From Zygnema cylindricum (lineage: Eukaryota; Streptophyta; Zygnematophyceae; Zygnematales; Zygnemataceae): 64,000 nucleotides of DNA. A program made the position numbers and the translations under genes. Every line of letters starts with the position of its first letter. Position 1 is the stretch's first letter. The stretch lies in contig JBBHKE010000125.1 of the NCBI GenBank assembly GCA_037447655.1, forward strand, positions 241,398 through 305,397, given 5' to 3'. Below the pieces are notes generated by a model. The model was not told the DNA's origin and did no database searches. It saw only the letters and a list, made by a program, of their open reading frames with translations. Of the stretch, positions 24,229 through 36,280 are shown one piece after another.

Positions 24229-25619
24229 TGTTGAAAGTTATGGGCACTTTGACTTGATTGTGACCCATTTGCGCTCAACGTCATATCGCACCACCTAGTA
24301 AATTCGTCCCAGTAGCAGGTGCGGGAGGAGCACTTACGCCCGCAAGGACTGAGCCACCAATAGACATGACAACAAAAGCAAACCCAAAGAGAAATGCCTA
24401 ATAGACTAGATCTATAGTGTAAGATATGTTACTCCAAAAGAAAAAGGTCTTTCAATTAGACAAACATATACCACAGCCAAATGAATGACAATAAAACATA
24501 ACACAACTTAAAGTATGAAACTCTAAGACCTCCATAAGTCCTCAGAGTGGACAGCTTCCAAAAAGCCTCTAGGATAACCCTGACCCCTTTGTGTTACAGC
24601 AATAATAACTGCCACCCAGGCAGACTAAAACTCTAACCTCCTTCATCGTTGTGAAGGCAAGACTCCCCTGAGTCCATAGCAAAAATAATCTCTGAATTTG
24701 CTCCTTTAATTAGTAAGTTATGGAGGGTCAAAGTTGACCTTTTGTACAGAAGCTCTCTGGGAGAGAGGGTCCTATCTACTAATTTTTTCTAAGTCCTATC
24801 TCTCTTACAAACTCTATCTACTGATGTACGAAGCCAATCAGATTACACTTCTATACACAAAAGTACAGCTGCCGGTGTACTTTCTGTACGAACAATGTAC
24901 GACATGCCTAAATGTCGACACGTGATATATCCGGATTTGCTCCCTTAATCCTCGGAGATGCCGCGATCCAATATTATTCAGCCACGTGTCATCCGATGTG
25001 GTGATGACCATAAACGGCCGAAATCCTCTTCCGCGATCTCGACATTCATTCCGGCCGTCTGATTAAATGCACATTTAATCGTAGCCGTAATAAATACCTG
25101 CGCGGTATTCGTTTCGTTATCGAAACAAATGCGCGGTACTTGTTTCATATCCATACCGTAATCCGTACTTCTTCATAACTGAACCTATGTATTCCGTAAG
25201 CAGTTGTCGTTAAATGAAATATCCTACATGGTAAAGTTTAAATAATTATCAAACCACGTAGCACGTATCATTAGTTCTAGAACTAACAGATAAGGTTAAT
25301 GTCTACGTGGTGTCTGCCGGCCGGCAAGTACCAGGATCAAATTCTGGATGCATCACTAATTTTTTTAGTAAATAAACTACCATTAAATAAATCAACTAAT
25401 TCATATCCCGTAAACCTCTAGATAGCCTAGGTAGCCATGGCTCTAGCTTCCTCTCCAATTTCTCAGTGATTGCGACAAGTGTGGGAGTTGGAGAGAGAAT
25501 TTAGAGATAGATTTCCTCGGCTTCTTTCTATTTAGACCTAGAAAATACTTAAAAGAAAACCATCAATTCCTAGACTTCCCTTATTTTCTAGTCAATCTTT
25601 AATTTTAGACCACACTTAT

Positions 25620-28600
25620 CCATGCAGAATTATAGTTTAGGGGAAGGCACAGGTTTGGTCTTCATATCTGCTACCATCTCGCTATCTGGTCGGTACTCTA
25701 AACTGATTATTTTGTTTTCAACTTTCTCTCTAACAAAGCTGACTCTAATGTCCATGTGTTTGGCTTTAAAATGATGTTTAGGATTGGCAGAAATAGCGAT
25801 TGCTGCCTGATTATCACAATAAATTTTCTGCACACCACTCCTTAAGGTGACTAAGCTCACCAAGCAAAGACTTGACCCACATCAATTATTTTACAGCAGA
25901 GCAAGAGGCCATATACTCAGCCTCCATGGTGGACTGAGCAATAACCTTTTGCTGTTTGCTACTCCAAAAGCAAGCCCCATCACCCACATATAATACATAT
26001 CCAGAAGTACATCTCCTCATAGAAGCATCACCATAACTGGCATCACTCCAAGTAGCGATGTCAGTATTCTCCCCACCCAAATGCAACCATAGATCCTTAG
26101 TTCCTATCAAATATTTAAGGACTCTCTTAGCTGCCTCCCCATCCTTCTTAGTGGGAGCATTTAGACTTCTCCTCAGCACTCCTACAACTGCAACTAAATC
26201 TGCCCGGGTACAATTCATAAAATAGATTAGACTTCCCACTACTTGCCTGTAAGGAATAGTATGCATGAACTTTTGTTCTTCAGGAGATAATTCCTTGTCT
26301 AAGACTATGACTCCTTCTTCCTCACTCCCCTCACTTCCCTTCTTTAACTCCATTGGAGTTGTACAACTTTTAGCTTTATCTATCTGAAATTTTTCAAGCA
26401 TGTTCCCTATTGCTTTCTTTTGAGTCAATCTTATAATCTTTCTTTTTCGGTCTCTTATTACTTGAATTCCCAAAATATATTTTGCTTCCCCCATATCTTT
26501 TATTTCAAATCTTCCCTTAAGATCGGTTTCCAGTTTATTAAATTTTTCCATTGATTTACTTAAAACAAGCAAGTCATCAATATAAATTGCAATAAATATA
26601 ACACCTTCCTCATCTTCAAAAACATAGATTGAGTGATCTGAGTTGATCTGGATATATCCTAGACTGGTAAGAAACTCATCAAGCTTTTTATTCCATTCTT
26701 GAGGCGCCTGTTTCAAACCATAAAGAGATTTAATCAGCCGGCATACCTTACTCTCCTCTACTTGCTCCACAAATCCTTCGGGTTGTCGCATGAAGACCTC
26801 CTCTTCCGATTCTCCATGCAAAAAGGTTGTCTTGATGTTCATCTGGTGCACCTCTATGTCTTTCGCTGTTGCCAAACTGAGAAGTATGCGCACGTAGGGA
26901 CTTCTGACCACCGAGGCAAAGGTTTCTTTGTAGTCGATTTCCTCTTTCTGTGTGAATCCTTTAGCCACTAACCGGGATTTGTAGTGCTCAATGGTGTTAT
27001 CTGCGTTTAGTTTGAATTTGAAGACCCACTTACAACCAATTAGTTTTCGGTTAGGTGGACAATCCATCAACTCCCAAGTATCGGTTGCTGTAATTGAGGC
27101 CATCTCCTCATTGATGGGTGTCTTCCACCGGTTCATTTCTGGACAAGTCATCGCCTCTCCATAATTATGAGGTTCATCCGGATGAGATAGTTTTGTTACC
27201 TTGTTATTAACTTGTTTTTCTTGCAATCTTTTGCTACTTCTCTTTCCTCCCTCAAAATCCGTGGCCAGAATAGATGGTTTCCGTGGGTTGTTACGAACAA
27301 TCTCGGCTTCTCCCATTTCCCTTGATTCTAAATCAATTTCCACCATGTCTTCCGCGTTGGGTAGAGTTCTCACTTGAGTTTCCACAGTCAAGTCCTTTTC
27401 GGTCTGATTTGTACCTACAAGAATGTCATCTTCTCTAAAACCTGGATAGTTAGGAAGCTCAAAGTCATCGGAATTTTTTGACTCAAATCTGATTTTTAAT
27501 GACTGTATATTTGAAGGGATCCACAGACTTTCCTTCATCCAAAACTACTATATGCTTTACTAAGATTATATCTTCCCCTTTTAGATCATAAACTCTATAT
27601 CCTTTAACATCCTCATCATATCCTAACAAGTATCCCGGTTTTCTTTCAGGATCTAGCTTCCAATTAGACCGATTTGTACCTAGACTGACTACTTGACTGC
27701 CAAAAACCTTTAAGTGAGATATGTCTGGTTTCCGGCATGTCCATCTCTCATAAGGTGTTTGATCTTATATAGCTGAAGTAAAAACTCTATTTTTGAGGTA
27801 ATTAGCACAGTTCATTGCTTCTGCCCAAAACCTTTTTCCTATCTTCCTATCTGACAACATACCTCTAGCGCTATCACTTAGTGTTCTATTTAACCTTTCA
27901 GCTACCCCATTCTGTTCTCGGTTTTCTGGAACTGACTTTTGGTGTTGGACTCCTTCTTCCCTCAGAAAATCCTCAAACTGGTTAGAAGTATACTCTTCAC
28001 CATTGTCACTCCTTACTCTCTTGATTGGAGTTTCATGGAGTTTTTCGCTCCATGCTTTATATTGTCTAAAAACTTCATGAGCTTCAGACTTGTTTTTCAT
28101 AAAAATACACCCGCGAATACCGAGACCAATCATCAGTGATAGTCATGATAAATCTCTTCCCCCCCGATGAGGGCACTTTAGCCGGTCCCCAAATATCTGT
28201 GTGTACTAGATCTATAATTTTTTCTCCCTTATAGGTGGCTTTTTTAGGAAACGGTAATCTGTGTGGTTTACCTTGAGCACATCCACTACAATCACATATA
28301 TTATCACTCTCACTGAAATTAATTCCTTCCACCACTCCCATCTTTTTCATCTCTCTTAACTTATCTAGATTCACATGCCCTAGCCTCTTATGCCACATCA
28401 TAATATCATGAACACTAGCATAATAAAGTTTCTTCTTTTCATTACTTAAAACCAGCCTAAACATCCCATGGCTACCTTTCTCAGCAATGAAATAGACATC
28501 CTCCTCAAAACTAGCAGTAAAGACTCCTTCCTTAGTGCTAGTAATAAAACCCTTATCATCTAATACAGATGTAGAGATGAGGTTTTTGTTCATCTCCGAA

Positions 28601-28830
28601 ATAAAGAATACATTGGAGAATGTTACTATGGATGTCTTTCCTTCTACTAACACTTTCAGATCTACCGATCGTACAAGAGTAGTAGTGACTATCCTCCCAT
28701 CCACGTACTCTATCTCTACGGTGGGAATCTTTCTTATCTTAGTGAATAGGTGCTTATCCTTTCACATGTGCATGGAGGCACCTGAATCTACAATTTTGCT
28801 TGCTTCACCTTTCAATCCAAACGAAAGCAC
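25620..28830 (-). pseudogene. Copia-3 pol (nearly intact, a few stops)
   Basis: Minus strand. Protease DSGAS near 28795 is followed by a stop. Pre-integrase domain HKRLGHVNLDKL with CSGCAQGKPHR; integrase HTDIWGPAKVPSSGG, RSDNGEEYTS and NGVAERLNRTLSDS (28200-27890). Reverse transcriptase occupies the 550-codon frame 27538-25886 with KFKLNADNTIEHYKSRLVAK, LYGLKQAPQEWNKK and an intact YIDDLLVL. RNase H follows with TSGYVLYVGDGACFWSSKQQ, then a stop near 25886 and CDNQAAIAISANPKHHFKAK further on. A frame break near 28090 and a stop near 27765 split integrase. Confidence 0.93.
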
Positions 28831-29926
28831 ATTTTTGCTTTCGTGGAATTTCGACCTCGTTTTTCGCCTCCAACTCCTCGTCCAATAACAGCTCATCGTC
28901 CTCGTCCTCGGATTCTGCCTCATGTACCTGTGTCACAAGGGCCTTTTTATTTCCTCTTAGGGTTCCTCTAGTCTGCCCCTCCTTTAACTAATGCTCGGTT
29001 AGCTTAGTGCACTCTGCCAAATAGTGCCATCGTTTCTTACAAAAATGACATAAACCTTTGGGAGCCTTTGGTTCAAACTAGTCGGTCTGATTTTTCTGCT
29101 CCCTCCCTCCATAGTTTCCGGCCAGTTTCCGGGAATCCTTGTTCCTCCAATCGGTCGCAGTTGCTAGGGCTTGCCCACTCTTTCCTCCCCTTCGGATCTC
29201 AATCTTATTCTCCCGAACGAGAATCATCCCTACCATCGAGTTTCATATCCACCTTGAGTCCGACAAGTCCTGCACACGGTTGACTATGTTCTCAACTCAT
29301 CGGATAACTTCATCAGTAAACAGTTAACCTTTTATTTTTCACTAAAAACGTTTCCTACACTCTCTAGCTCCATGAAGAGTGTAGCAAGCTTATTGCAAAA
29401 ATCCAACATCTTCCCCCCTTTGTATACATATTCCTTAACTTTTTGATCAGCCAACTGTTGTTGGTGAGTCGTACCACTTCCATACATCTCTATGAGAGCC
29501 ATCCAAAGATTGGATGCCCTTTCTACCTGCAAATGAGGACATGCAAGCCCTTGAGCAAGTTGGCGGAGGATGAAGTGTTTTACAGCCATATTGTTGAAGT
29601 CCCATGTATCAGTATCATTCTCCTCGTTCTTCGGAATAGGTGACATGAATGATGAAACAGTTGCTATTGGTGTGGTCGTCTCCTTCTTCGTTCCTTTGTC
29701 CACCACCTCTCTTTCCTTTGTCTTCTCCGTTGAAGATGGATCTGCTTTCTTTGTGAATCTGCTTCCTCCAAACCCTTAAGGGATTCCAAGACTTGATGGA
29801 CGCCCCTCTAGTCCACTCACTATCCCCCAAAACCTTTTCTCGCATAGAGCTCCTGTCATCATACTTTCCCAGTATATGAAGCCAGTTCTATTAAAGATGG
29901 GTACCCTAAACGGTGGGCCTATAACC
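28831..29926 (-). pseudogene. Copia-3 gag (broken)
   Basis: Minus strand. The gag body includes HFILRQLAQGLACPHLQVER and LFMELESVGNVFSEK (29332-29706) and a CCHC zinc knuckle, CHFCKKRWHYLAEC, near 29030-29060. The frame is interrupted near the start. The first residues (AGPPFRVPIFN) lie directly against the 5' LTR boundary at 29927. Confidence 0.85.
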
Positions 29927-30558
29927 TGAAACTATGAGACCTGCATAAGTCCTCAGAGTGGACAGCTTCCAAGAAGCCTCTAGGATTACCCTGACCCCTT
30001 TGTGTTACAGCAATAATAACTGCCACCTTGGCGGACAAAAACTTTGACCACCTTCACCCGTGTGAAGGCAAGACTCCCTTGAGTCGATAGAAAAAAAAAT
30101 CTCTGAATTTGCTCCTTTGAGTAGTAAGTTATGGAGGGTCAAAGTTGACCTTTTGTACAGAAGCTCTTTGGGAGAGAGGGTCTTATCTACTATTTTTTTC
30201 TAAGTCCTATCTCTCTCACAGACTCTATTTACTGATGTACGAAGCCAATCTGATTACACTTCCGTACACAAAATTACAGCTGACGGTGTACTTTCTGTAC
30301 AAACTATGTACGACATGCCTAAATGTCGACACGTGGTATATCCGGATTTGCTCCATTAATCCTCGGAGATGTCGCGATCCAATATTATTTAGCCACGTGT
30401 CATCCGATGTGGTGATGAGCATAAATGGCCAAAATCCTCTTCTGCGATCTCGGCATTCATCCCGGCCGTCTGATTCAATGCACATTTAATCGTAGCCGTA
30501 ATAAATACTTGCGCGGTATTCGTTTCGTTATCGAAACAAATGCGCGGTACTTGTTTCA

Positions 30559-32894
30559 TGTAGAAACTAATGGTTTTAAAGTATTTTCTAGGTCTGAATA
30601 GAAATAAAGAAGCCGAGGCAGTCTACCTCTAACTTCTCTCTCCAACTCTCAAACTTGTCGCAGTCACTGAGAAATTGGAGAGGAAGCTAGAGCCATGGCT
30701 ACCTAGGCTATCCTGAGGTTTACGGGAAATTTATACTAGTTTAGGGATTAATACTAAAAGGTAATCCGGCCACAGGATTTGATCCTGGTACCTGCCGGCC
30801 GATAGATAGTAGATAGCCGATAGCCTTAGCCGTTAGGTCTAGAAGTAGTCTTACGTAACATATAGTACGATATTAATTTAAACATTAATACGTAGGTTAA
30901 ATCATTTAATTGTAACTGTGTACGGTATACATAGATCCGGTAATGTATAAGTACGGAATTCGGTACATTCACAAAATCAATATCGCGCATTTTATTTAGT
31001 AAGTGAAACGAATACCGCGCATGTATTTATTACGGCTACGATTAAATTAGATTCTAATCGGACGGCCGGAATTAGCGCCGAGATCGCGGAGGAAGATTTC
31101 GGCGGTTTGTGGTCATCGCCACATCGGATGACGCGTGGCGAAATTACGTTGGATCGTGGAATCTCCGGAGATTATGGCACCGAATCCGGATATGACATGT
31201 GTCGACATCTGGGACATGTCGTAGTCATAATCTTAGACGAGGAATTAGGTCCGGAAGAACAGAAGTTCATGCAGACTATTCCTTACAGGCAAGTAATGGG
31301 AAGCCTAATCTATTTTATGAATTGTACCCGGTCGGATTTGGCTGCAGCTGTAGGAGTGCTGAGTAGAAGTCTAAATGCTCCCACTAAGAGAGATTAGGAG
31401 GCAACTAAAAGAGTCCTTAGATATTTGATAGGAACTAGGGATCTATGGTTTCATTTGAGTTGAGGGTATATTAACATCACTTCTTGGAGTGATGCCAGTT
31501 TTGGTGATGCTTCGATAAGGAGATGTACTTCTGGATATGTATTGTATGTGGGTGATGGGGCTTGTTGCTGGAGTAGCAAACAACAAAAGGTTATTGCTCA
31601 GTCCACCATGGAGGCTGAGTATATGGCCTCTTGCTCTGTTGTTGAAGAATTGATGTGGGTCAAGTCTTTGCTAGGTGAGCTTGGTCACCTTAAGAGTGGT
31701 GTGCACAAAATATTTTGTGATAATCAAGCAATTAATGCTATTGCTGCCAATCCTAAAGATAATTTTAAAGCCAAACACATGGACATAAGACTTAGCTTTG
31801 TTAGAGAGAAGGTAGAAAACAAAATATTCAGTTTAGAGTATAGACTAGATAGCGAGATGGTAGCAAACATATTGACCAAACTTGTTCCTTCCCCTAAACT
31901 AATTTTCCGCAGGGAGAAGTGTGGTCTGAAATTAAAGAGTGACTAGAAAATAAGGGGAGTGTAGAAATTAATGGTTCTTTTAGTATTTTCTAGGTCTAAA
32001 ATGAATTGTTGAAAAGAGGTAGTTAATATTTCACTTCTCTATTTTAGTTATACTTTAAAGAGAGAGAGAGTGAGGATCAAAGGCACGCCATGGCTGCCGC
32101 CATATTTAGAAAGTGACAAATTTTGAAGTAGATGATATTTTACCAAAATGTTGTCTAAATCCAGATTTGAGCCTGTGACCTCTAGACTCTTTATAGCAAG
32201 GCGCCTGAACCATTAAGGTGCTACGAAACAATACATGTGACGGATTTGACTGATATATAAACATTAACGAAACAGTTAATTAACACCAAACTAACGAAGA
32301 GGAAAAATTCATGCACGTACGCGAATCTGAACCGTGTTAAATATGTTTTGATCATACGACCACCATTGTAACCGCCACTCGAAGTGAGCTTTTGGCGGCA
32401 TTCAGAGAAATCGTCACGTGGTGCCACGTGGCACCGCATTATTTGATACCAGAGAAGATGGGAGGAGGAACCATGGCTCCCAATTTGAGAAGTGTTACCT
32501 TGTAGACTATGTCGTACAATAGACGTACAATAAGTGCATCGCCCATTGTACCTTCTTGTACTATATAGTGTGCCTATTGGTATAGGGTTTAGTAGTTCGT
32601 AGTTGTGAGTAGGCAGACCAAGACTTATTGATATTTAGGTACCTCTCTCTAGGAGAGCTTGTAAATATAAATGTCATTTTTGACCAGCCATAACTTACTG
32701 CTCAAGGGAGAAAATTCAGAGATTCTTTTTGCTAACAACTCAAATGAGTCTTGCCTTCATTGGGGTGAAGGTTATTAGCGTTGTTTTCTGTCAAGGTGAC
32801 AGTTTTTTTTTCCTGAAACACAAAGGGGTCAGGGGTATCCTAGAGGCTTCGTGAGAGCTGCCTACTTTGAGGACCTATGGAGGTCTCACAGTCA
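30559..32894 (+). mobile_element. Copia-4: Copia element with large internal deletion
   Basis: Plus-strand member of the same family as Copia-3. The 5' LTR begins TGTAGAAACTAATGG at 30559 and runs to about 31222, where it jumps directly into pol. The 3' LTR is 31960-32894, preceded by the purine tract AAATAAGGGGAG. Gag, protease, integrase and most of reverse transcriptase are missing. The two LTRs are clearly diverged from each other. No matching target duplication was found. Confidence 0.88.
31223..31946 (+). pseudogene. Copia-4 pol remnant (end of RT and RNase H)
   Basis: Begins with LDEELGPEEQKFMQTIPYRQ and continues through NCTRSDLAAAVGVLSRSLNA, SGYVLYVGDGACCWSSKQQ, QSTMEAEYMASCS and CDNQAINAIAANPK to a stop at 31944-31946. 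In-frame stops lie near 31395 and 31461. The upstream junction with LTR sequence shows this is a deletion derivative. Confidence 0.9.
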
Positions 32895-34050
32895 CAAGAT
32901 GCACCTGAATCTACAATCCAGTCTGCTTCACCTTTCAATCCTCCGAAAGAACATTTATGTTTTCGTGGAATTTCGACCTCGTTTTTTGCTTCCAACTCCT
33001 CATCCAATAGGAGTTCATCGTCCTCGTCCTCAGATTTTGCCTCATGTTTTTTTGTCACAAGGGCCTTTTTCCTTCCTCTCTGGGGTCCACCGGGCTGCCC
33101 CTCCTTTAACCGCAGCTCGGTTAACTAAGTGCACTCAGCCATATAGTGCCCTGGTTTCTTACAAAAATGGCACAAACCCTTGGGAGTCCTTGAACCAAAC
33201 TCCTCGGTCTAATTTTTGTGCCCCTCCCCTCGATAATTTTTGACCTGTTTCCTGGAATCATTGTTCCTCCAATCGGTCCCAACTGCCAAGGCTTGCCCAC
33301 TCTTTCCTCCCCTTCGGATCTCAATCTTATTCTCCTGAACGAGAATCATCCCTACCAGTGAATTCCAAATCCACCTTGAGTCCGCCAAGTCTTATACACG
33401 GTTGACTATGTTCTTGAACTCATCGGGTAACTTCATCAATAAACAGTTAACCTTTTCCTTTTCACTAAATAATTTTCCAGCACTCTCTAGTTCCATGAAA
33501 AGTGTAGCAAGCTCATTGCAAAAATCCAACATCTTCTACCCTTTTAATTCATAGTCTTTAATTTTCTGATCAGCCAACTGTTGTTGCTGAATCATACCAC
33601 TTCGGTACATCTCTATGAGAGCCACCCAAAGATCGGATGCCCTGTCTACCTGCAAATGAGGAGATGCAAGCCCTTAAGTAAGATGTTGGAGGATGAAGTG
33701 CTTAGCCGCCATATTTTTGTAGTCCCAGGTATCGATATCATTCTCCTCGTTCCTCAGAATAAGTGACATGAATGCCGAACCGGTTGCTATTGGTGTGACA
33801 CTCTCCTTCTCTTTCCCTTTGTCCACCACCTCCCTTTCCTTTGTCTCCTTCGTTGAATATGGATCTACATCTCTAGTGAATCTCCCTCAGGTAAACCCTA
33901 AATGGATCTCAAGACTTCATTGATGCCTCATCCGTCCACTCACAAATCCCGAAAACCGTTTCTCACATAGAGCTCATGTCATCATACTTTCTCATTATAT
34001 GAAACCAACTCCATTGAATAAGGGCACCCTAGAGAGTGGGCCCATAACCT
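32895..34050 (-). pseudogene. Copia-5 gag and start of protease (broken)
   Basis: Minus strand. Starts MGPLSRVPLFNGVGFI next to the LTR and soon meets a stop. Contains CCHC knuckle CHFCKKPGHYMAECT near 33130-33170, and ends with KHKCSFGGLKGEADWIVDSG, the protease active-site DSG, near 32915. Confidence 0.85.
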
Positions 34051-35088
34051 ACAACTCTAAGACCTCTATAGGTCCTCAGAGTGGGTAACTCACACGAAGC
34101 CTCTAGGATAACCTTGACCCCTTTGTGTTTCAGCAAGAATAACTGTCACCCTGGCAGACAAAAAACTCTGACCTCCTTCACCCTTGTGAAGGCAAGACTC
34201 CCTTGAGTCGATAGCAAAAAAAATCTTTGAATTCTCTCCCCTGAGCAGTAAGTTATGAATAGTCAAAGTTGACTTTTTGTACAGAAGCTCTCTAGGAGAG
34301 AGAGACCAATCTATCAAATTTTTCTAAGTCCTATTTCTCTCTAAAACTCTATCTACTGAAGTACAACACCAATCACAATATTGTATCGTACATAAAGGTA
34401 CAGGTGTTGGTGTACTTTCTTTACGGCCATTGTACGACAAGGCCTACAAGTCGACACATGTCACTTTTGGATTCGTTTTTGTAATCCCTAGAGATGCCGT
34501 AATCCAATGTGATGTACCACGTGGCAATTGATGTGACGTCGACCGCAAACCCCCGAAAACCTAATCCGCGATCTCAACATGTTTCGTGGCCGTCCGATTA
34601 AGTCAAATTAAAATCGTGGTTGTCATAAATACTTGCGCAATATTTGTTTCGTCTTCGAAACAAGATGCGCGATATCCGTTTCCGATTTTTTCTGTACGCC
34701 GTACATTACAAACTGTATCTATGTCTAAATATCCTGTTAAATGAAAATTCCTACGTGTTAACATTTAAATAGCTACGAAACCTTATATCCTCTAACGTTG
34801 ATTTTAGACTAATTGGCTAAGGTAACCGGCTACAAGCTAACCTGACGGACGGCAGGTACCAGGTTCAAATCTTAGGTCCGTCAAGATCTATTTTGGTAAA
34901 ATTTACCAACCTAATGTCTGTCTCCGTCGGGATAGCATAAGCAGCCATTGCTCTATCTCCCTCTGCAACTTTCAGTGACTTCGACAAGTGTGGAAGCTGT
35001 AGAGAGGAGTTAGAGTCAAACTGTCTGTGCTTCTTTTCTGCATTTTACAAAACCTAGAAAATACTAAAAATAACCTTTAATTTCTACA
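32895..35088 (-). mobile_element. Copia-5: truncated Copia element (gag plus 5' LTR)
   Basis: Minus strand. The 5' LTR is about 34051-35088 (roughly 1040 bp), ending TTTCTACA on the plus strand. Gag follows downstream on the minus strand and the element is cut off just after the protease motif at 32895, where Copia-4's LTR ends. Pol and the 3' LTR are absent. Confidence 0.88.
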
Positions 35089-35902
35089 AAGAAGACTAAT
35101 TGTTCCGTTACACTAATTACCATAGTTGTTCAAAACGCATTTTACGCATGACTCAAATGTGCGTACAACACGTAGAAAACAGAGAGGTCGATGTGAAAAA
35201 ATAGTAAAAATCGTTAATGAATTTTTCCGTACAATTCTATACAGTTTTGTAAGTTTGTAAACATTTCAAACTTACTGCGCGCAAATAATGTGATGTTGCA
35301 ACGTCTCTTTTCGAAACTGTCTGTACATGAACTAAAAAATTCCGTACGTTACCTGTGAAAATCATGTTCTGTTTACCGGACAAAAAGTAATAATACGTGC
35401 AACGCATCTTTTCGTCAAATTCCGTACATTTCCAGTGAAAGACTTACAGTTACTGTAAAATAGTTCTTGTAGATTGCCCGTTCAGTTTACAGGACAGAAA
35501 GTACATTGCGGTTTTTTGCAATTTTTTAAAAAATCACGTACAATACGTAGAAACTTGGAAAAAATGAAAAATTCGTGCGATTTGAACAACGAGGCTAATT
35601 ACTTAAGGGAATTGCTAATTGCAGAGACAATTGTTGTTGCGCGCATGTAGTTGTCAAAAATTGTATATTTGAGGTACAGTTTCGTACAAGCTACGTACCT
35701 TTAAGTTCATATTTGACGGTTAATACGTCGAACAACTTTGACTGGCAAAATATTGTAATGGCGTTTAAAAAACTGTCGCGCTTGCGATTGTCGACCGTCA
35801 TGAAAATAAAAAATAATTCACACGGCCGGCGCAGGTTTACTGTTACGAAACTAAGGCAACCACATATTGATAAAATGGTTGCCCGCAGGTAGTTACTCAC
35901 TT
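35089..35902. repeat. Intergenic repeat copy, inverted partner at 38110-39000
   Basis: No gene is seen. About 35585-35885 matches the reverse complement of 38110-38387 plus 38943-39000, for example GGGAATTGCTAATTGCAGAGAC here and GGGAATTGCTAATCGCAGAGAC there, and ACACGGCCGGCGCAGGTTTACTG. The partner copy is split by a TIR element, so this copy preserves the empty site (GCGCGCATGTAGTTGTCAAAA). Confidence 0.65.
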
Positions 35903-36280
35903 CACGTGAGCTCCACTGTGAAAACACACACTGACAATGTGAATCAATGTGAAGTACTTATTCAATGTAAGAATGTTGATTCGTAAATAGTGTGGCAGAT
36001 TCAATGTGAAATACTTTTTCAATGTAAGAATATTGATTCGTAAATAGTGTGGCTTCATTTGGTCTCGCGTGACAACGCGTCATTTTAGTTTCATTGATAT
36101 TTATACGCGGGTACGCTTTTATATTTTGTACGAAGTTTATTTCGTTTCGTATGAGTTTATACATGTCGTACGTCGACCTTTAATTTGTGTCCAAGTTTAG
36201 CGTAACGGTTTGCGATTAGATTCCAATTTTGGGCTAAGTCAAATGTCAATGTGTGCTTTCACACAGTGGAGCTCACGTGA
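35903..36280. mobile_element. MITE with CACGTGAGCTCCACTGTG inverted ends
   Basis: The 5' end CACGTGAGCTCCACTGTG is mirrored by CACAGTGGAGCTCACGTG at the 3' end. Inside, a unit of about 58 bases (TCAATGTGAAGTACTT..GTAAATAGTGTGGC) is repeated in tandem at 35944-36053. No target duplication was recognised and no coding sequence is present. Confidence 0.7.

Larger units (their letters stand above)
19446..24514 (-). mobile_element. Copia-2: Ty1/Copia LTR retrotransposon, decayed
   Basis: Coding on the minus strand. The 3' LTR is 19446-20115 (about 670 bp). The 5' LTR begins at 24229 and is cut at 24514, where Copia-3 is inserted; the shared stretch includes GGTGCGGGAGGAGCACTT. Between them lie gag-pol remnants with many stops. 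The gag start (MGPPPKLPIFDGTDYL) begins within a few bases of the LTR, leaving no room for a normal leader. Confidence 0.9.
24515..30558 (-). mobile_element. Copia-3: Ty1/Copia LTR retrotransposon, the best preserved here
   Basis: Coding on the minus strand. The 3' LTR spans 24515-25574 (1060 bp); the 5' LTR starts at 29927 and is truncated at 30558, where Copia-4 begins. The element sits inside the 5' LTR of Copia-2 and is therefore younger than it. Gag, protease, integrase, reverse transcriptase and RNase H are all recognisable with only a few stops. The minus-strand purine tract AAATAAGGGAAG precedes the 3' LTR. Confidence 0.93.

Noticed and set aside
26699-26971. Plus-strand frame opposite Copia-3 reverse transcriptase
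   Set aside because: Shadow of the well-supported minus-strand RT frame.
35941-36164. Possible CRISPR-like direct repeats (two 58-base units)
   Set aside because: Only two contiguous units without spacers, inside a MITE of a nuclear eukaryotic genome; a simple tandem duplication.
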